64,000 nucleotides of DNA from Pyrinomonadaceae bacterium (GTDB taxonomy: Bacteria; Acidobacteriota; Blastocatellia; Pyrinomonadales; Pyrinomonadaceae), in assembly GCA_014534425.1 (NCBI GenBank), contig JACVRN010000004.1, forward strand, positions 33,401 through 97,400. The letters are read 5' to 3'. Of the stretch, positions 55,400-64,000 are shown piece after piece. The notes beneath the pieces are model-generated. The model saw only the letters and a program-made list of their open reading frames with translations. It did no database searches and was not told where the DNA came from. Each line of letters starts with the position of its first letter. Position 1 is the stretch's first letter. A program made the position numbers and the translations under genes.

Positions 55400-56590
55400 T
55401 TAACTTGTCACTGCTTTAAGCGCTTTCATGAACAAATCAATCTCTTCCCTCTTCAGGCAGAGCGGCGGCAGAAGCCTCAGGACGTTCGGGTCGCTGGAGG
55501 TGCCTGTGATGATGCGCTGTTCGAGCAGCGCTTGATGAATGGGCGCGGCCTTCTCCTTGAACTCTATGCCGAGCAAAAATCCTTTGCCTCTTACGCGCGC
55601 GACCTGAGGCACTTGCGCCAGCCGCTCGCGCAGGTGGCTCTCGACTTCACGCACGTTCGCTAGCATCCCGTCTTCTTCAATCGCTTCGAGCGTGGCCTGA
55701 ACCGCCGCCATCGCCAGCATCCCGCCGCCGAAGGTAGTGCCGAGGTCGTTCTCTTTAATGTGCGAAGCCACGCCTTCGGTCACCAGGCACGCGCCGACGG
55801 GCACGCCGCTCCCAAGAGCCTTTGCCAAGGTGACTATGTCAGGCACAACACCATCGCCCGCCTCGCTTCCCGCAAAGAACCAATCGCCAGTGCGCCCCAC
55901 GCCCGTCTGCACTTCGTCGTAAATCAGAAGTTGGCCGCGCTCGGAGGCCACTTCTCTAAGCTCTCTATAAAACTCCGGTGGGCCTTGCCTGACGCCCGCC
56001 ATAGATTGAATAGGCTCAAGCATGATGGCTGCGACCGTTTCATCAGCCAGCTTTTTGACTGACTCTATATCACCGAACTCGGCTTCGATGTGACCGGGCA
56101 CGACGGGCTTGCCCAACTCTCTATACTTTCCAAGAAACGTAGCGGAGATAGAATCGGCTGTGCGTCCATGAAAGCCGCCCGAAAAAGTTATGACACGCTC
56201 GCGCCCCGTCAGGATGCGAGCCATACGCATCGCGTTCTCGTTGGCCTCCGTCCCCGAATTACAGAAGAAGGCTTTACCAAGCGGCGCTGGCGCTAACCTC
56301 ACAAGCTTCTCCGCCGCACGCGCACGCACCTCAGAATAAACAAGGTTCGAGTAGAAAAGCAGACGCCCGGCCTGTTCACTGAGCGCAGAGACTACGCGCG
56401 GATGACAATGCCCTGTAGCCGCCACAGCATGACCGCCATACAAATCCAGATAACGCTCGCCGCCGCTCGCATAGAGCCACGCGCCCTCGCCCCGCTCGGC
56501 CACGACCGGCATCTTCTTGTACGTCGCCAACTGAAAGCGCTCTTCCAGCGCTATTGTCTGTTCAAGTAATGAAGCTGCTTTTGTCGTCAT
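55400..56590 (-). CDS. argD: Acylornithine aminotransferase
   Basis: 396-residue class-III PLP aminotransferase that converts N-acyl-glutamate semialdehyde to N-acylornithine. Motifs: N-S-G-T-E-A-N-E-N-A-M-R, F-H-G-R-T, Y-D-E-V-Q-T-G-V-G-R-T-G and the PLP lysine in T-L-A-K-A-L-G-S-G-V-P-V-G-A. Placement between argC and argF' fits. Some ArgD enzymes also act on succinyl substrates. Confidence 0.94.
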   Translation of the reverse strand: MTTKAASLLEQTIALEERFQLATYKKMPVVAERGEGAWLYASGGERYLDLYGGHAVAATGHCHPRVVSALSEQAGRLLFYSNLVYSEVRARAAEKLVRLAPAPLGKAFFCNSGTEANENAMRMARILTGRERVITFSGGFHGRTADSISATFLGKYRELGKPVVPGHIEAEFGDIESVKKLADETVAAIMLEPIQSMAGVRQGPPEFYRELREVASERGQLLIYDEVQTGVGRTGDWFFAGSEAGDGVVPDIVTLAKALGSGVPVGACLVTEGVASHIKENDLGTTFGGGMLAMAAVQATLEAIEEDGMLANVREVESHLRERLAQVPQVARVRGKGFLLGIEFKEKAAPIHQALLEQRIITGTSSDPNVLRLLPPLCLKREEIDLFMKALKAVTS

Positions 56591-56604
56591 GAAATTGTCT
56601 ACAT

Positions 56605-57636
56605 TTACGGATTCGTTCCCGCCAGAATCAGTCCGGTCTTCTCGTCCAGTCCGGCCATCAGGTTCATGTTCTGCACGGCCTGTCCGGCTGCGCCTTTGAC
56701 CAGATTGTCCAGCGCGGAGAAGACCACGAGTTGACGCCCGCGCGCCGCGAAGCCTATGTCGCAGAAGTTAGTCGTCTTGACCCAGTTTATATCGGGCGAG
56801 CCTTCGACCAGCCGCACGAAGAAAGCGTCGCGGTAAAATCTTGTGAAGAGGCGTCGGACATCTTCAACCGTCATCTCGCCGGTTGTCTCGGCGTAGATGG
56901 AGGCAAAGATTCCGCGAGCAACGGGAAGGCTGTGCGTCATAAAGACAAGCTCGCTTGTCCAGTCTCCGACCGCGCGCAAAGCCTGCTCTATCTCCGGCAC
57001 GTGCTGGTGCGTGAAGGGCTTGTAAGCGTAGAAGGAGTTCATGCGCTGCGGGTGGTGCGTGTTCGCGGCGGCCTTAGCGCCGGAACCGGACGAACCCGTC
57101 TTCGCATCGACTATCACGCGCCCGCTCAGGACTCCTTCGGCTGCAAGCGGCGCGAGGCCAAGAAGCGTCGCGGTCGCAAAGCACCCCGGATTGCTGATGA
57201 AGCGAGCCTCGCGTATCTGCTCTCTATTCGTCTCCGTCAGTCCGTAAACAAATGCCGATTGAAGCTCCGGCGCGGTGTGCTCGCGCCCGTAATGCTTTTC
57301 AAACTCCTCGCGCCTCCTCAAGCGAAAATCGCCAGAGAGGTCAATGGCGCGCACGCTCTCGGGAAGACGCGGCACAATCTCCATAGCCTGCCCATGCGGC
57401 AGAGCAAGAAAGACGAAATCCAAATCGGCCAGGCTTTCAAACTCTTCCGGCGCACGCGTGAAAGAGAGTTCCGTCAGGCCAAGCAGGTTACGATGCACGG
57501 CACCTACGGGCTTGCCCGCGTGCTCGTTCGCCGTCACCAGCGCGACCTCCGCCTGCGGGTGAAACAGCAATATACGCAGAAGCTCAGAGCCTCCGTAACC
57601 CGAACCGCCAAATATGCCGACCTTCAGTCTCTTCAT
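56605..57636 (-). CDS. argC: N-acyl-gamma-glutamyl-phosphate reductase
   Basis: 343 residues from the ATG at 57636 (a TTG opens the frame 12 bases earlier). Rossmann motif V-G-I-F-G-G-S-G-Y-G-G-S-E-L-L-R, catalytic Cys in I-S-N-P-G-C-F-A-T-A (about residue 152), and the H-x-P-E region F-T-H-Q-H-V-P-E-I. It reduces the acyl-glutamyl phosphate made by ArgB. A word-based hairpin separates it from the upstream P-loop gene, 105 bases away. Confidence 0.94.
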   Translation of the reverse strand: MKRLKVGIFGGSGYGGSELLRILLFHPQAEVALVTANEHAGKPVGAVHRNLLGLTELSFTRAPEEFESLADLDFVFLALPHGQAMEIVPRLPESVRAIDLSGDFRLRRREEFEKHYGREHTAPELQSAFVYGLTETNREQIREARFISNPGCFATATLLGLAPLAAEGVLSGRVIVDAKTGSSGSGAKAAANTHHPQRMNSFYAYKPFTHQHVPEIEQALRAVGDWTSELVFMTHSLPVARGIFASIYAETTGEMTVEDVRRLFTRFYRDAFFVRLVEGSPDINWVKTTNFCDIGFAARGRQLVVFSALDNLVKGAAGQAVQNMNLMAGLDEKTGLILAGTNP

Positions 57637-57654
57637 CTTCAAATTCAAATGAGA

Positions 57655-57736
57655 TTAATTAACAGGGATGGATAGGATAAATAGGATAAAGAAAAGTAAT
57701 CTCTCTTTCTTATCCTGTCTATTCCTGTTTGAATTC
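57655..57736. repeat. ACAGGGATGGATAGG-word inverted repeat in the arg operon
   Basis: AACAGGGATGGATAGGATAA then an ATAGGATAAAG word on the left face TTATCCTGTCTATTCCTGTT on the right, about 25 pairs. Same word family as 17016-17110. It lies between the P-loop gene and argC and could set their relative expression. Confidence 0.82.
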
Positions 57737-57740
57737 GTCT

Positions 57741-58835
57741 TTAAGCAGCTTTCACAAGCTTCGACTTCACAATCTGGAAAAGCCTCGCGCCGTTGCGCCG
57801 GGCGTTTCCGGCGGGGACGCTGAACTCGCGCTCTATGTAGTCCTCGCCCATCTGCGAATCCGTGACGGAGCCTGCTATGACATCAACGTTGATGCCGCGA
57901 CGACGGAAAAGCTCTATGCCGCCCCAGGCTCCCACGTAATCGGAGGCGCAGAAGATTATGGCGCTCGTGGCCGCGCGCAGTTGCTCGTCCTCAAAGACGG
58001 AATCGACCGAATAGCCGCCGAGGATTCCGTCGCCAAGCTCTATCACAATCATGTCGGGCGCGCTCTCGTTCAGTCGCGCTATGACGGCCTTGGCAACCGG
58101 CGCGAGGTCGCCCGCGCCAACGGTCGAAGGCAGCCCGCAATCCAGAAAGCTTGCGGTAGCGATTGCCCCGTGATCCGCCATGTTGAGCATGTCGCGCAAA
58201 CAAGCCACGCCCGAAAGCTTCGCCGCAGCTACACGGAGTCCCGCACGCGTCGCCTGCTTGATAATCTCTGCCGCAGCGTAGGTCTTCCCGCTATTCATGC
58301 AGGTGCCCGCTATGATGACTAGCGGTGCGGTCTCGCTCAAATCATCGCGCAGAGGCAGAGCGGCGTCCGCTATGTTGAGCACGCGCCCTTCGGCATCACA
58401 GGCCAGCCCTATGACCTCGCAGCTTATGGCATCGCTCAACGAAGAATGATGGCCCGTGCACTGGCCTATGACGCCGCCCATGTTCAGAAGGTGAAGACGG
58501 TCTCCGGCAGCGACCTCGTCGGGAACGTCGCCCACGAATCCTTTGAGCGCGCGGCGACGGCCAAGCACACCCACGAGCACGTCGCCCGGATTAATCTTCG
58601 CAAGGCGTCCGGTCGGAAGCTCCAACTGGTTATAGGTCGTGCTGTCGGAGAGCGTACGCACGACTACAACATCGCCCGCACGCACGCTGCGGCTAGAGGA
58701 CACGACAGCCAGAGTCTTAGACAGATTGAGTAGAGACGCAGCCGAGCCTACTTTATCGGCCTCGACCACAATCACGCTCGCCGCCGCCGGAGCTTCTACC
58801 GCTCCGGCTTCATCAACCGTCTTCGTCATAGTCAT
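57741..58835 (-). CDS. P-loop protein in the arginine operon (DUF1611/DgcN-like, tentative)
   Basis: 364 residues from the ATG at 58835 (GGAGG eight bases upstream; a GTG lies five codons earlier). The N-terminal 150 residues are beta-rich (G-D-V-L-V-G-V-L-G-R-R-R-A-L-K-G-F-V-G). The C-terminal half is a P-loop domain with Walker A G-T-C-M-N-S-G-K-T at 177-185, then M-I-V-I-E-L-G-D-G-I-L-G-G. The layout resembles the DUF1611 family, which includes DgcN, reported as a D-glutamate N-acyltransferase; this relation is from memory and tentative. It lies between argG and argC. No argA or argJ is present in the operon, so a role in glutamate acylation is an attractive inference. Confidence 0.6.
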   Translation of the reverse strand: MTMTKTVDEAGAVEAPAAASVIVVEADKVGSAASLLNLSKTLAVVSSSRSVRAGDVVVVRTLSDSTTYNQLELPTGRLAKINPGDVLVGVLGRRRALKGFVGDVPDEVAAGDRLHLLNMGGVIGQCTGHHSSLSDAISCEVIGLACDAEGRVLNIADAALPLRDDLSETAPLVIIAGTCMNSGKTYAAAEIIKQATRAGLRVAAAKLSGVACLRDMLNMADHGAIATASFLDCGLPSTVGAGDLAPVAKAVIARLNESAPDMIVIELGDGILGGYSVDSVFEDEQLRAATSAIIFCASDYVGAWGGIELFRRRGINVDVIAGSVTDSQMGEDYIEREFSVPAGNARRNGARLFQIVKSKLVKAA

Positions 58836-58881
58836 TGACTTTCCCTCCACCCTTCAAGAAAACCTGATGCCACGCTCTTCT

Positions 58882-60081
<1,200 letters not shown>

Positions 60082-60096
60082 TTTCTATAATTCCCT

Positions 60097-60513
60097 TCAG
60101 CCGAAAAGCTCCCAGATTTTTTTCATGGCGCTCAGTTGCGCCCTGTGCTCCGTGACCGCTATGAAGACCGTGTCTTCGCCAGCGAGCGTTCCGGCAATCT
60201 CTGTAATCCCCGCGCGGTCAATCTCAACGGCCACGGCAGATGCCAGCCCAGGCTCGCAGCGCGCCACGACCAGCGCATCGCCAGCCTTTATCAACTCCAA
60301 AAGCCCACGCGCCGCCGCGCCCATAGCGGCCTTCGGCACGGTGTAATGGCCGTTGTGCTTGACTATGCCAAGCTCCACCAGGTCGCGCGACACGCTGGAC
60401 TGCGTGGCCGGAACGCCGGAGCGCTCCAGGTGCGCCTTCAACTCGTCCTGCGTCCCAATGCGCTTGGCACGTATCAGGCTCAAAATCTTCTTCTGTCTCT
60501 GTTCCTTCTGCAT
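60097..60513 (-). CDS. argR: Arginine repressor ArgR
   Basis: 138 residues from the ATG at 60513; an open frame extends 25 codons upstream through the operator palindromes and is rejected. The N-terminal winged helix (about 1-68) shows S-S-V-S-R-D-L-V-E-L-G-I-V-K, typical of ArgR. The C-terminal arginine-binding/oligomerisation domain has the G-T-L-A-G-E-D-T-V-F-I motif with its Asp. It heads the arg operon and likely represses itself and argH from the palindromic sites just upstream. Confidence 0.93.
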   Translation of the reverse strand: MQKEQRQKKILSLIRAKRIGTQDELKAHLERSGVPATQSSVSRDLVELGIVKHNGHYTVPKAAMGAAARGLLELIKAGDALVVARCEPGLASAVAVEIDRAGITEIAGTLAGEDTVFIAVTEHRAQLSAMKKIWELFG

Positions 60514-60520
60514 AGCTCTT

Positions 60521-60581
60521 TTATGCAAATCATTTGCATAATGTTTGCATAGATGCATAAAATAGCAGCAAAGATGCATGA
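60521..60581. promoter_or_regulatory. Palindromic ARG-box array between argR and argH
   Basis: TATGCAAATCATTTGCATA (60522-60540) is a perfect 19-bp palindrome, extendable by one pair on each side, eight bases before the argR start. Next to it lie TGCATAGATGCA (60547-60558) and an ATGCAT (60574-60579). Repeated TGCAT half-sites between divergent argR and argH are what one expects of ArgR hexamer operators, although the sequence differs from the E. coli box. Confidence 0.75.
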
Positions 60582-60654
60582 AGGTCAAATCAAAGCGGGG
60601 CTTTTATGAATAGGAGGGCAGGGCGTAAAATCCATAGCAGACGGAGGTTATTCT

Positions 60655-62046
60655 TTGGGAGAATCGAAAAACTTGTGGGGCGGAAGGTTCAAGGGCGAGG
60701 CCGATTCCGCTTTCGTGGAGTTCAACCGCTCATTCGGTTTCGACCGCAGGTTGTTTGAGGCGGACGTGCGCGCTAGCCTTGCTCACTGCGAGGGCCTTGT
60801 GGGCGCAAATGTTTTGACGCGCGCCGAAGGCGAGCTAATCAAGAACGCGCTCCAGACCATACGAAAGCGCGCGGGAACGGACACCTCCTACTTTGACGAG
60901 TTGCCGTCCGAGGATGTTCATTCCTTCATAGAGGCGCGGCTGGTTCAGCTTATAGGCGACGTGGGCCGCAAGCTTCACACGGGCAGAAGCCGCAACGATC
61001 AAGTGGCGACCGCTATGCGCCTGTGGCTGCGCGATTCGGTTGATGCTCTCAAGAGAGATGTGCGCGACACTCAGGAAGCTTTGCTTAATCTGGCAGAGGC
61101 GCACGACCGCGCGGTGATACCCGGCTACACACACCTGCAACGCGCGCAGCCCGTCCTCTTCGCTCACTGGTGCCTGGCATACTTCGAGATGTTGCTCAGA
61201 GACTACGAGCGGCTTTCCGAAATTCGTCGTCGCGTGAACGTCATGCCGCTAGGCTCGGCTGCTCTGGCAGGCACTGCACACAAGATTGATAGAGAGGCTG
61301 TTGCGCGCGAGCTTGAGTTTGAATCGGTTTCGCGCAATAGCCTGGACGCCGTGAGCGACAGAGATTTCTGTGTGGAATTCGCATCAAGCGCCAGCCTCAT
61401 CATGCTGCACCTTTCCCGCCTTGCGGAAGACATCATCATTTACGCCACGAACGAGTTCGCTTTTCTGGAATTGAGCGACGCGGTCGCAACGGGTTCGAGC
61501 CTGATGCCGCAGAAGAAGAACCCGGACTCTATGGAGCTTGTGCGCGGCAAAGCGGGCCGCGTCTTCGGACACACGCTCGCGCTTCTAACTACTTTGAAGG
61601 GATTGCCGCTCGCCTACAACAAGGACATGCAGGAGGACAAGGAGGCTGTCTTCGACACGTTCGACACCACGAGCGCCGCGCTTAAAGTGACGGCGACGGT
61701 TCTCAGAAACACGCGTCTTAACAAAAGCAGAGCTATGAAGGCTGCGACGGGCGGGCACATGAACGCGACCGAGTTGGCGGATTATCTGGTCAGAAAGGGC
61801 GTGCCCTTCCGCGAGGCCCACGACCTTGTGGGGCACATAGTCCTGCGCGCCATAGAAAGCGGAGTGGAGTTGGAAGGACTCGCGCTCAACGAGCTTAAAC
61901 AATTTTCGCCGCTCATAGAAGATGACGTTTACCAGTCGCTCTCTTTGGAGCAAACTCTGGCGACGAAAGCGCAAACGGGCGGCACTTCTCCTGAGAGAGT
62001 CGCGGAAGCTTTAGCGGAAGCAAGAGCGCGAATGTCTCATGAATGA
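60655..62046 (+). CDS. argH: Argininosuccinate lyase
   Basis: 463 residues starting at TTG 60655, with GGAGG seven bases upstream; there is no ATG with a comparable site. Fumarase-superfamily signature G-S-S-L-M-P-Q-K-K-N-P-D (about 281-292) and H-T-G-R-S-R-N-D-Q-V-A-T are intact. It makes arginine and fumarate. The normal length shows there is no fused N-acetyltransferase domain. It is divergent from argR across the operator array. Confidence 0.95.
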   Translation: MGESKNLWGGRFKGEADSAFVEFNRSFGFDRRLFEADVRASLAHCEGLVGANVLTRAEGELIKNALQTIRKRAGTDTSYFDELPSEDVHSFIEARLVQLIGDVGRKLHTGRSRNDQVATAMRLWLRDSVDALKRDVRDTQEALLNLAEAHDRAVIPGYTHLQRAQPVLFAHWCLAYFEMLLRDYERLSEIRRRVNVMPLGSAALAGTAHKIDREAVARELEFESVSRNSLDAVSDRDFCVEFASSASLIMLHLSRLAEDIIIYATNEFAFLELSDAVATGSSLMPQKKNPDSMELVRGKAGRVFGHTLALLTTLKGLPLAYNKDMQEDKEAVFDTFDTTSAALKVTATVLRNTRLNKSRAMKAATGGHMNATELADYLVRKGVPFREAHDLVGHIVLRAIESGVELEGLALNELKQFSPLIEDDVYQSLSLEQTLATKAQTGGTSPERVAEALAEARARMSHE

Positions 62047-62063
62047 TGAGAAAAGCAGAGTCG

Positions 62064-62486
62064 TTACAGCTTCTTCTCTGCTATCAGCTTACAGGCGGGG
62101 CCGAGTAATCTTTCCATCATGCCGCCGGATTTGACGAACTTCCATTCCGATTCGTCCAGCTTCAGTTCTTTCGACAGAACCTCTTTGCCCTTCGTGTCGA
62201 AGAGGGTGAAGGCTACCAGGCGATAGCGGCGTCTCTCGCACCTGAACTCTACGGTCTCCACGCGTGTCTTGTATTTAGTTTCCGAAGAGCCTTCGAGCGA
62301 TTGAGGCTTGGAGAAGTTCCAGCGAAACTGCACGCGGCCCGCGCCGTCTTCCGCGAACTCTACGCGCGTAGCGTTCATGGCAATCGTCGCGTCTTCCAGC
62401 GTATAAACGCGCTCCCACTTATCCTTCTCCTGAGGCTGGACAGGGACGGCAATCAAAAACAGTAAAGCACAAACGAGGATTCGCAA
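62064..62486 (-). CDS. Small exported protein of unknown function
   Basis: 140 residues with a signal peptide (R-I-L-V-C-A-L-L-F-L-I-A-V-P-V-Q-P-Q). The remainder is beta-rich and charged (V-E-F-R-C-E-R-R-R-Y-R-L-V-A-F-T-L-F-D) and recalls the small surface-adhesin-E-like proteins often attached to unrelated operons. The start is TTG 62486, with a GGGAGAG site inside the end of livF three bases upstream. Cotranscribed with livF. Confidence 0.68.
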   Translation of the reverse strand: MRILVCALLFLIAVPVQPQEKDKWERVYTLEDATIAMNATRVEFAEDGAGRVQFRWNFSKPQSLEGSSETKYKTRVETVEFRCERRRYRLVAFTLFDTKGKEVLSKELKLDESEWKFVKSGGMMERLLGPACKLIAEKKL

Positions 62487-62489
62487 CAG

Positions 62490-63194
62490 CTACTCTCCCA
62501 AGTAAGCTTCCTTGATGCGCGGGTCTGCGGCCAAATCTTTCGAGGGGCCTTCCATGACAATCTGGCCTGTTTCAAGGACGTAGGCGCGGTCGGAATGTTT
62601 GAGCGCCGCGTGGGCGTTCTGTTCTACTAAGAGAATAGTTGTGCCCTCGCTGCGAATCTCGTCTATGGCCTCGAAGATTGTGTGTACGACCAGAGGCGCA
62701 AGCCCCAGCGAAGGCTCGTCCAGCAGGAGAAGGCGCGGGCGCGACATCAAAGCGCGGCCTATAGCAAGCATCTGCTGCTCGCCGCCCGAAAGCGTGCCTG
62801 CCTTCTGCGACTCGCGCTCCTTCAGGCGCGGGAACATGGTGAAGGCGCGCTCCATGTCCTTCGCTATCTCTCGCTTGTTCTTCTTCAGGTAAGCGCCCAT
62901 CTGAAGATTCTCGCGCACGGTCAGGTTGGCAAAGACGCCTCGCCCTTCGGGTGACATGGAGATACCGCGCGCCACAAGCTTGTGCGTGGGCTTGCCGCCT
63001 ATCTCCTCGCCCTCAAAAGTCACGCGGCCCTCGCGCGGCTCAAGCAGGCCGGTGATGGTGCGTAGTGTAGTCGTCTTGCCAGCGCCGTTTGCGCCAATCA
63101 AGGTCACGACCTCGCCCTTCTCCACTCGCATGGAGATACTCGTCAGCGCTTCAATCGCGCCGTAGTTAACCGAGACGTTTTCCAGTACAAGCAT
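62490..63194 (-). CDS. livF: Branched-chain amino-acid ABC transporter ATPase LivF
   Basis: 234-residue ATPase. Walker A G-A-N-G-A-G-K-T-T (33-41), signature L-S-G-G-E-Q-Q-M-L-A, Walker B L-L-L-L-D-E-P-S-L-G-L-A-P, the last part diagnostic of LivF. The C-terminal Y-L-G-E is the usual LivF end. It follows livG. Substrates may be leucine/isoleucine/valine or other amides. Confidence 0.93.
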   Translation of the reverse strand: MLVLENVSVNYGAIEALTSISMRVEKGEVVTLIGANGAGKTTTLRTITGLLEPREGRVTFEGEEIGGKPTHKLVARGISMSPEGRGVFANLTVRENLQMGAYLKKNKREIAKDMERAFTMFPRLKERESQKAGTLSGGEQQMLAIGRALMSRPRLLLLDEPSLGLAPLVVHTIFEAIDEIRSEGTTILLVEQNAHAALKHSDRAYVLETGQIVMEGPSKDLAADPRIKEAYLGE

Positions 63195-63196
63195 AA

Positions 63197-63238
63197 ACAG
63201 TTTTCAGTTTTTAGTTTTCAGTTTCCAGTAGAAGACAA
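63197..63238. repeat. Tandem TTTTCAGTTT-word repeat, livG-livF gap
   Basis: Four degenerate copies of CAGTTTTCAG/TTTTAGTTTTCAG. The reverse complement is the same word set as at 5427-5465 before mrdA. Confidence 0.65.
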
Positions 63239-63252
63239 GCTTCTGCTGAAAG

Positions 63253-64000
63253 CTAGTCTCCAAGATAAGCTTCGATAACCTTCGGATCGTTTCTTATCTC
63301 TTCCGGCAACCCTAAAGCTATAGACTTCCCATAATCCACCACCTGAATTCTCTCGCACACTCCCATCACTACCTTCATATTGTGTTCCACCAGCAAGATG
63401 GTGAGGCCGAACCTGTCTCTTATCTGTCGTATCAGGTTCATCAAATCTTCCTGCTCCGACGGATTCATCCCCGCAGCAGGCTCGTCCAGTAAGAGAAGTT
63501 TTGGCCTTGTGGCGAGAGCGCGCACTATCTCCAGCCTTCGTTGGTTGCCGTAAGCCAAACTTGTCCCGCCCTCGTCTTTGAATCTCGCCAAGTCAAAGAT
63601 TTCCAACAACTCCATGCAGAAATCCCTGTGCTGCTGCTCGTCTCTCTCAAATCTCGGAGAGCGAAACACAGCGTCCAGTAGATTCTGTGTGGCGTGAATA
63701 TGACAGGCCGTCATCACGTTCTCCAAAACACTCATGCCTGGAAAGAGCCGTATGTTCTGGAATGTGCGAGACACGCCTCGTCTTGAGATTTGATATGGAC
63801 GAAGACCGTCTACTCGATGATTCTCGAAATGAATCTCGCCGGAAGTTGGTCTATAAACGCCTGTCAGCAGATTAAAGATAGTGGTTTTGCCAGCGCCGTT
63901 GGGGCCTATGAGTCCGTAGATTTCTCCGCGCCGCACAGCCATGTCCAGTTCGTTGACGGCGACTAATCCGCCGAAGCGGATAGTGCATTTAATGGTGCGA
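63253..64000 (-). CDS. livG: Branched-chain amino-acid ABC transporter ATPase LivG (5' truncated)
   Basis: The frame continues upstream of the first internal ATG (63942) to the window edge with typical LivG sequence (R-F-G-G-L-V-A-V-N-E-L-D-M), so the gene begins outside. Walker A G-P-N-G-A-G-K-T-T is visible, with the long LivG insertion (R-T-F-Q-N-I-R-L-F-P-G-M-S-V-L-E-N-V), signature L-A-Y-G-N-Q-R-R-L-E-I, and Walker B L-L-L-L-D-E-P-A-A-G-M-N-P. It pairs with LivF. Confidence 0.92.
   Translation of the reverse strand, partial: RTIKCTIRFGGLVAVNELDMAVRRGEIYGLIGPNGAGKTTIFNLLTGVYRPTSGEIHFENHRVDGLRPYQISRRGVSRTFQNIRLFPGMSVLENVMTACHIHATQNLLDAVFRSPRFERDEQQHRDFCMELLEIFDLARFKDEGGTSLAYGNQRRLEIVRALATRPKLLLLDEPAAGMNPSEQEDLMNLIRQIRDRFGLTILLVEHNMKVVMGVCERIQVVDYGKSIALGLPEEIRNDPKVIEAYLGD

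Noticed and set aside
60514..60588. 25-codon N-terminal extension of ArgR
   Set aside because: It would place the operator palindrome inside the coding region and adds Cys/His-rich residues foreign to ArgR; the ATG at 60513 matches the family.

Overview
This window reads as a chromosomal segment of a moderately high-GC, Gram-negative, rod-shaped bacterium. The best guess is Acidobacteriota (Blastocatellia-like). Supporting signs are a 1288-residue Oar-type TonB-dependent receptor with an N-terminal carboxypeptidase-regulatory domain, an LptE-like outer-membrane assembly lipoprotein, a full mreBCD-mrdA-rodA rod cassette, a tilS-hpt-ftsH-folP cluster and futalosine-type menaquinone genes (mqnA, mqnC). 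Taxonomy is inferred from gene content only; no rRNA or tRNA gene was found. Several start codons are GTG or TTG.

Layout. 1-2498: the end of a FecR/fibronectin-III surface protein and a GAF-GGDEF diguanylate cyclase. 2694-8610: the elongasome genes mreB, mreC, mreD, mrdA (PBP2), rodA, then a small coiled-coil protein. 9042-9910: a gene-free stretch that may be a long leader, followed by an RNase E/G whose S1 domain is split by about 465 low-complexity residues. 13122-18623: the Oar-like receptor and a secreted protein with carboxypeptidase-regulatory-like and lectin-like domains. 18811-26212: alpha/beta hydrolase, mqnC, mqnA, a run of small enzymes (cyclase/formamidase, alkyltransferase-like protein, YbjQ, thioesterase), a 21-bp periodic repeat tract and a second diguanylate cyclase. 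26426-30068: a two-subunit ABC exporter. 30163-36544: envelope and secreted proteins (lipoprotein, lytic transglycosylase, CAP, SIMPL, NlpC/P60) around an unrecognised 462-residue protein.

36651-44228 is a long minus-strand run: phoH, ybeY, a CorC/HlyC-type protein, a Cys-rich CWC protein, M1 aminopeptidase with HEAT repeats, a deoxyhypusine-synthase-family protein, YkgJ and an Sm-like protein. 44520-52601: rpsT, a hypothetical, holA, lptE, folP, ftsH, a degenerate hpt, tilS and a stand-alone receiver. 53453-62046 is an arginine regulon: argR-argG-(P-loop protein)-argC-argD-argF'-argB on the minus strand, with argH divergent across a palindromic operator array. The window ends in a branched-chain amino-acid ABC system (livF, livG cut by the edge).

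The most interesting points are these. First, the arginine operon has a carbamoyltransferase of the N-acyl (acetyl/succinyl) ornithine type, no recognisable acyl-glutamate synthase, and an uncharacterised P-loop protein that could fill that gap. Second, many intergenic elements are built from short tandem words facing each other as long hairpins, plus a separate GTAGGGGC palindrome family that supplies stop codons. Third, there is a 12-unit, indel-free 21-bp repeat array. Fourth, RNase E carries an insertion with recurring FER(I/V)-acidic motifs.
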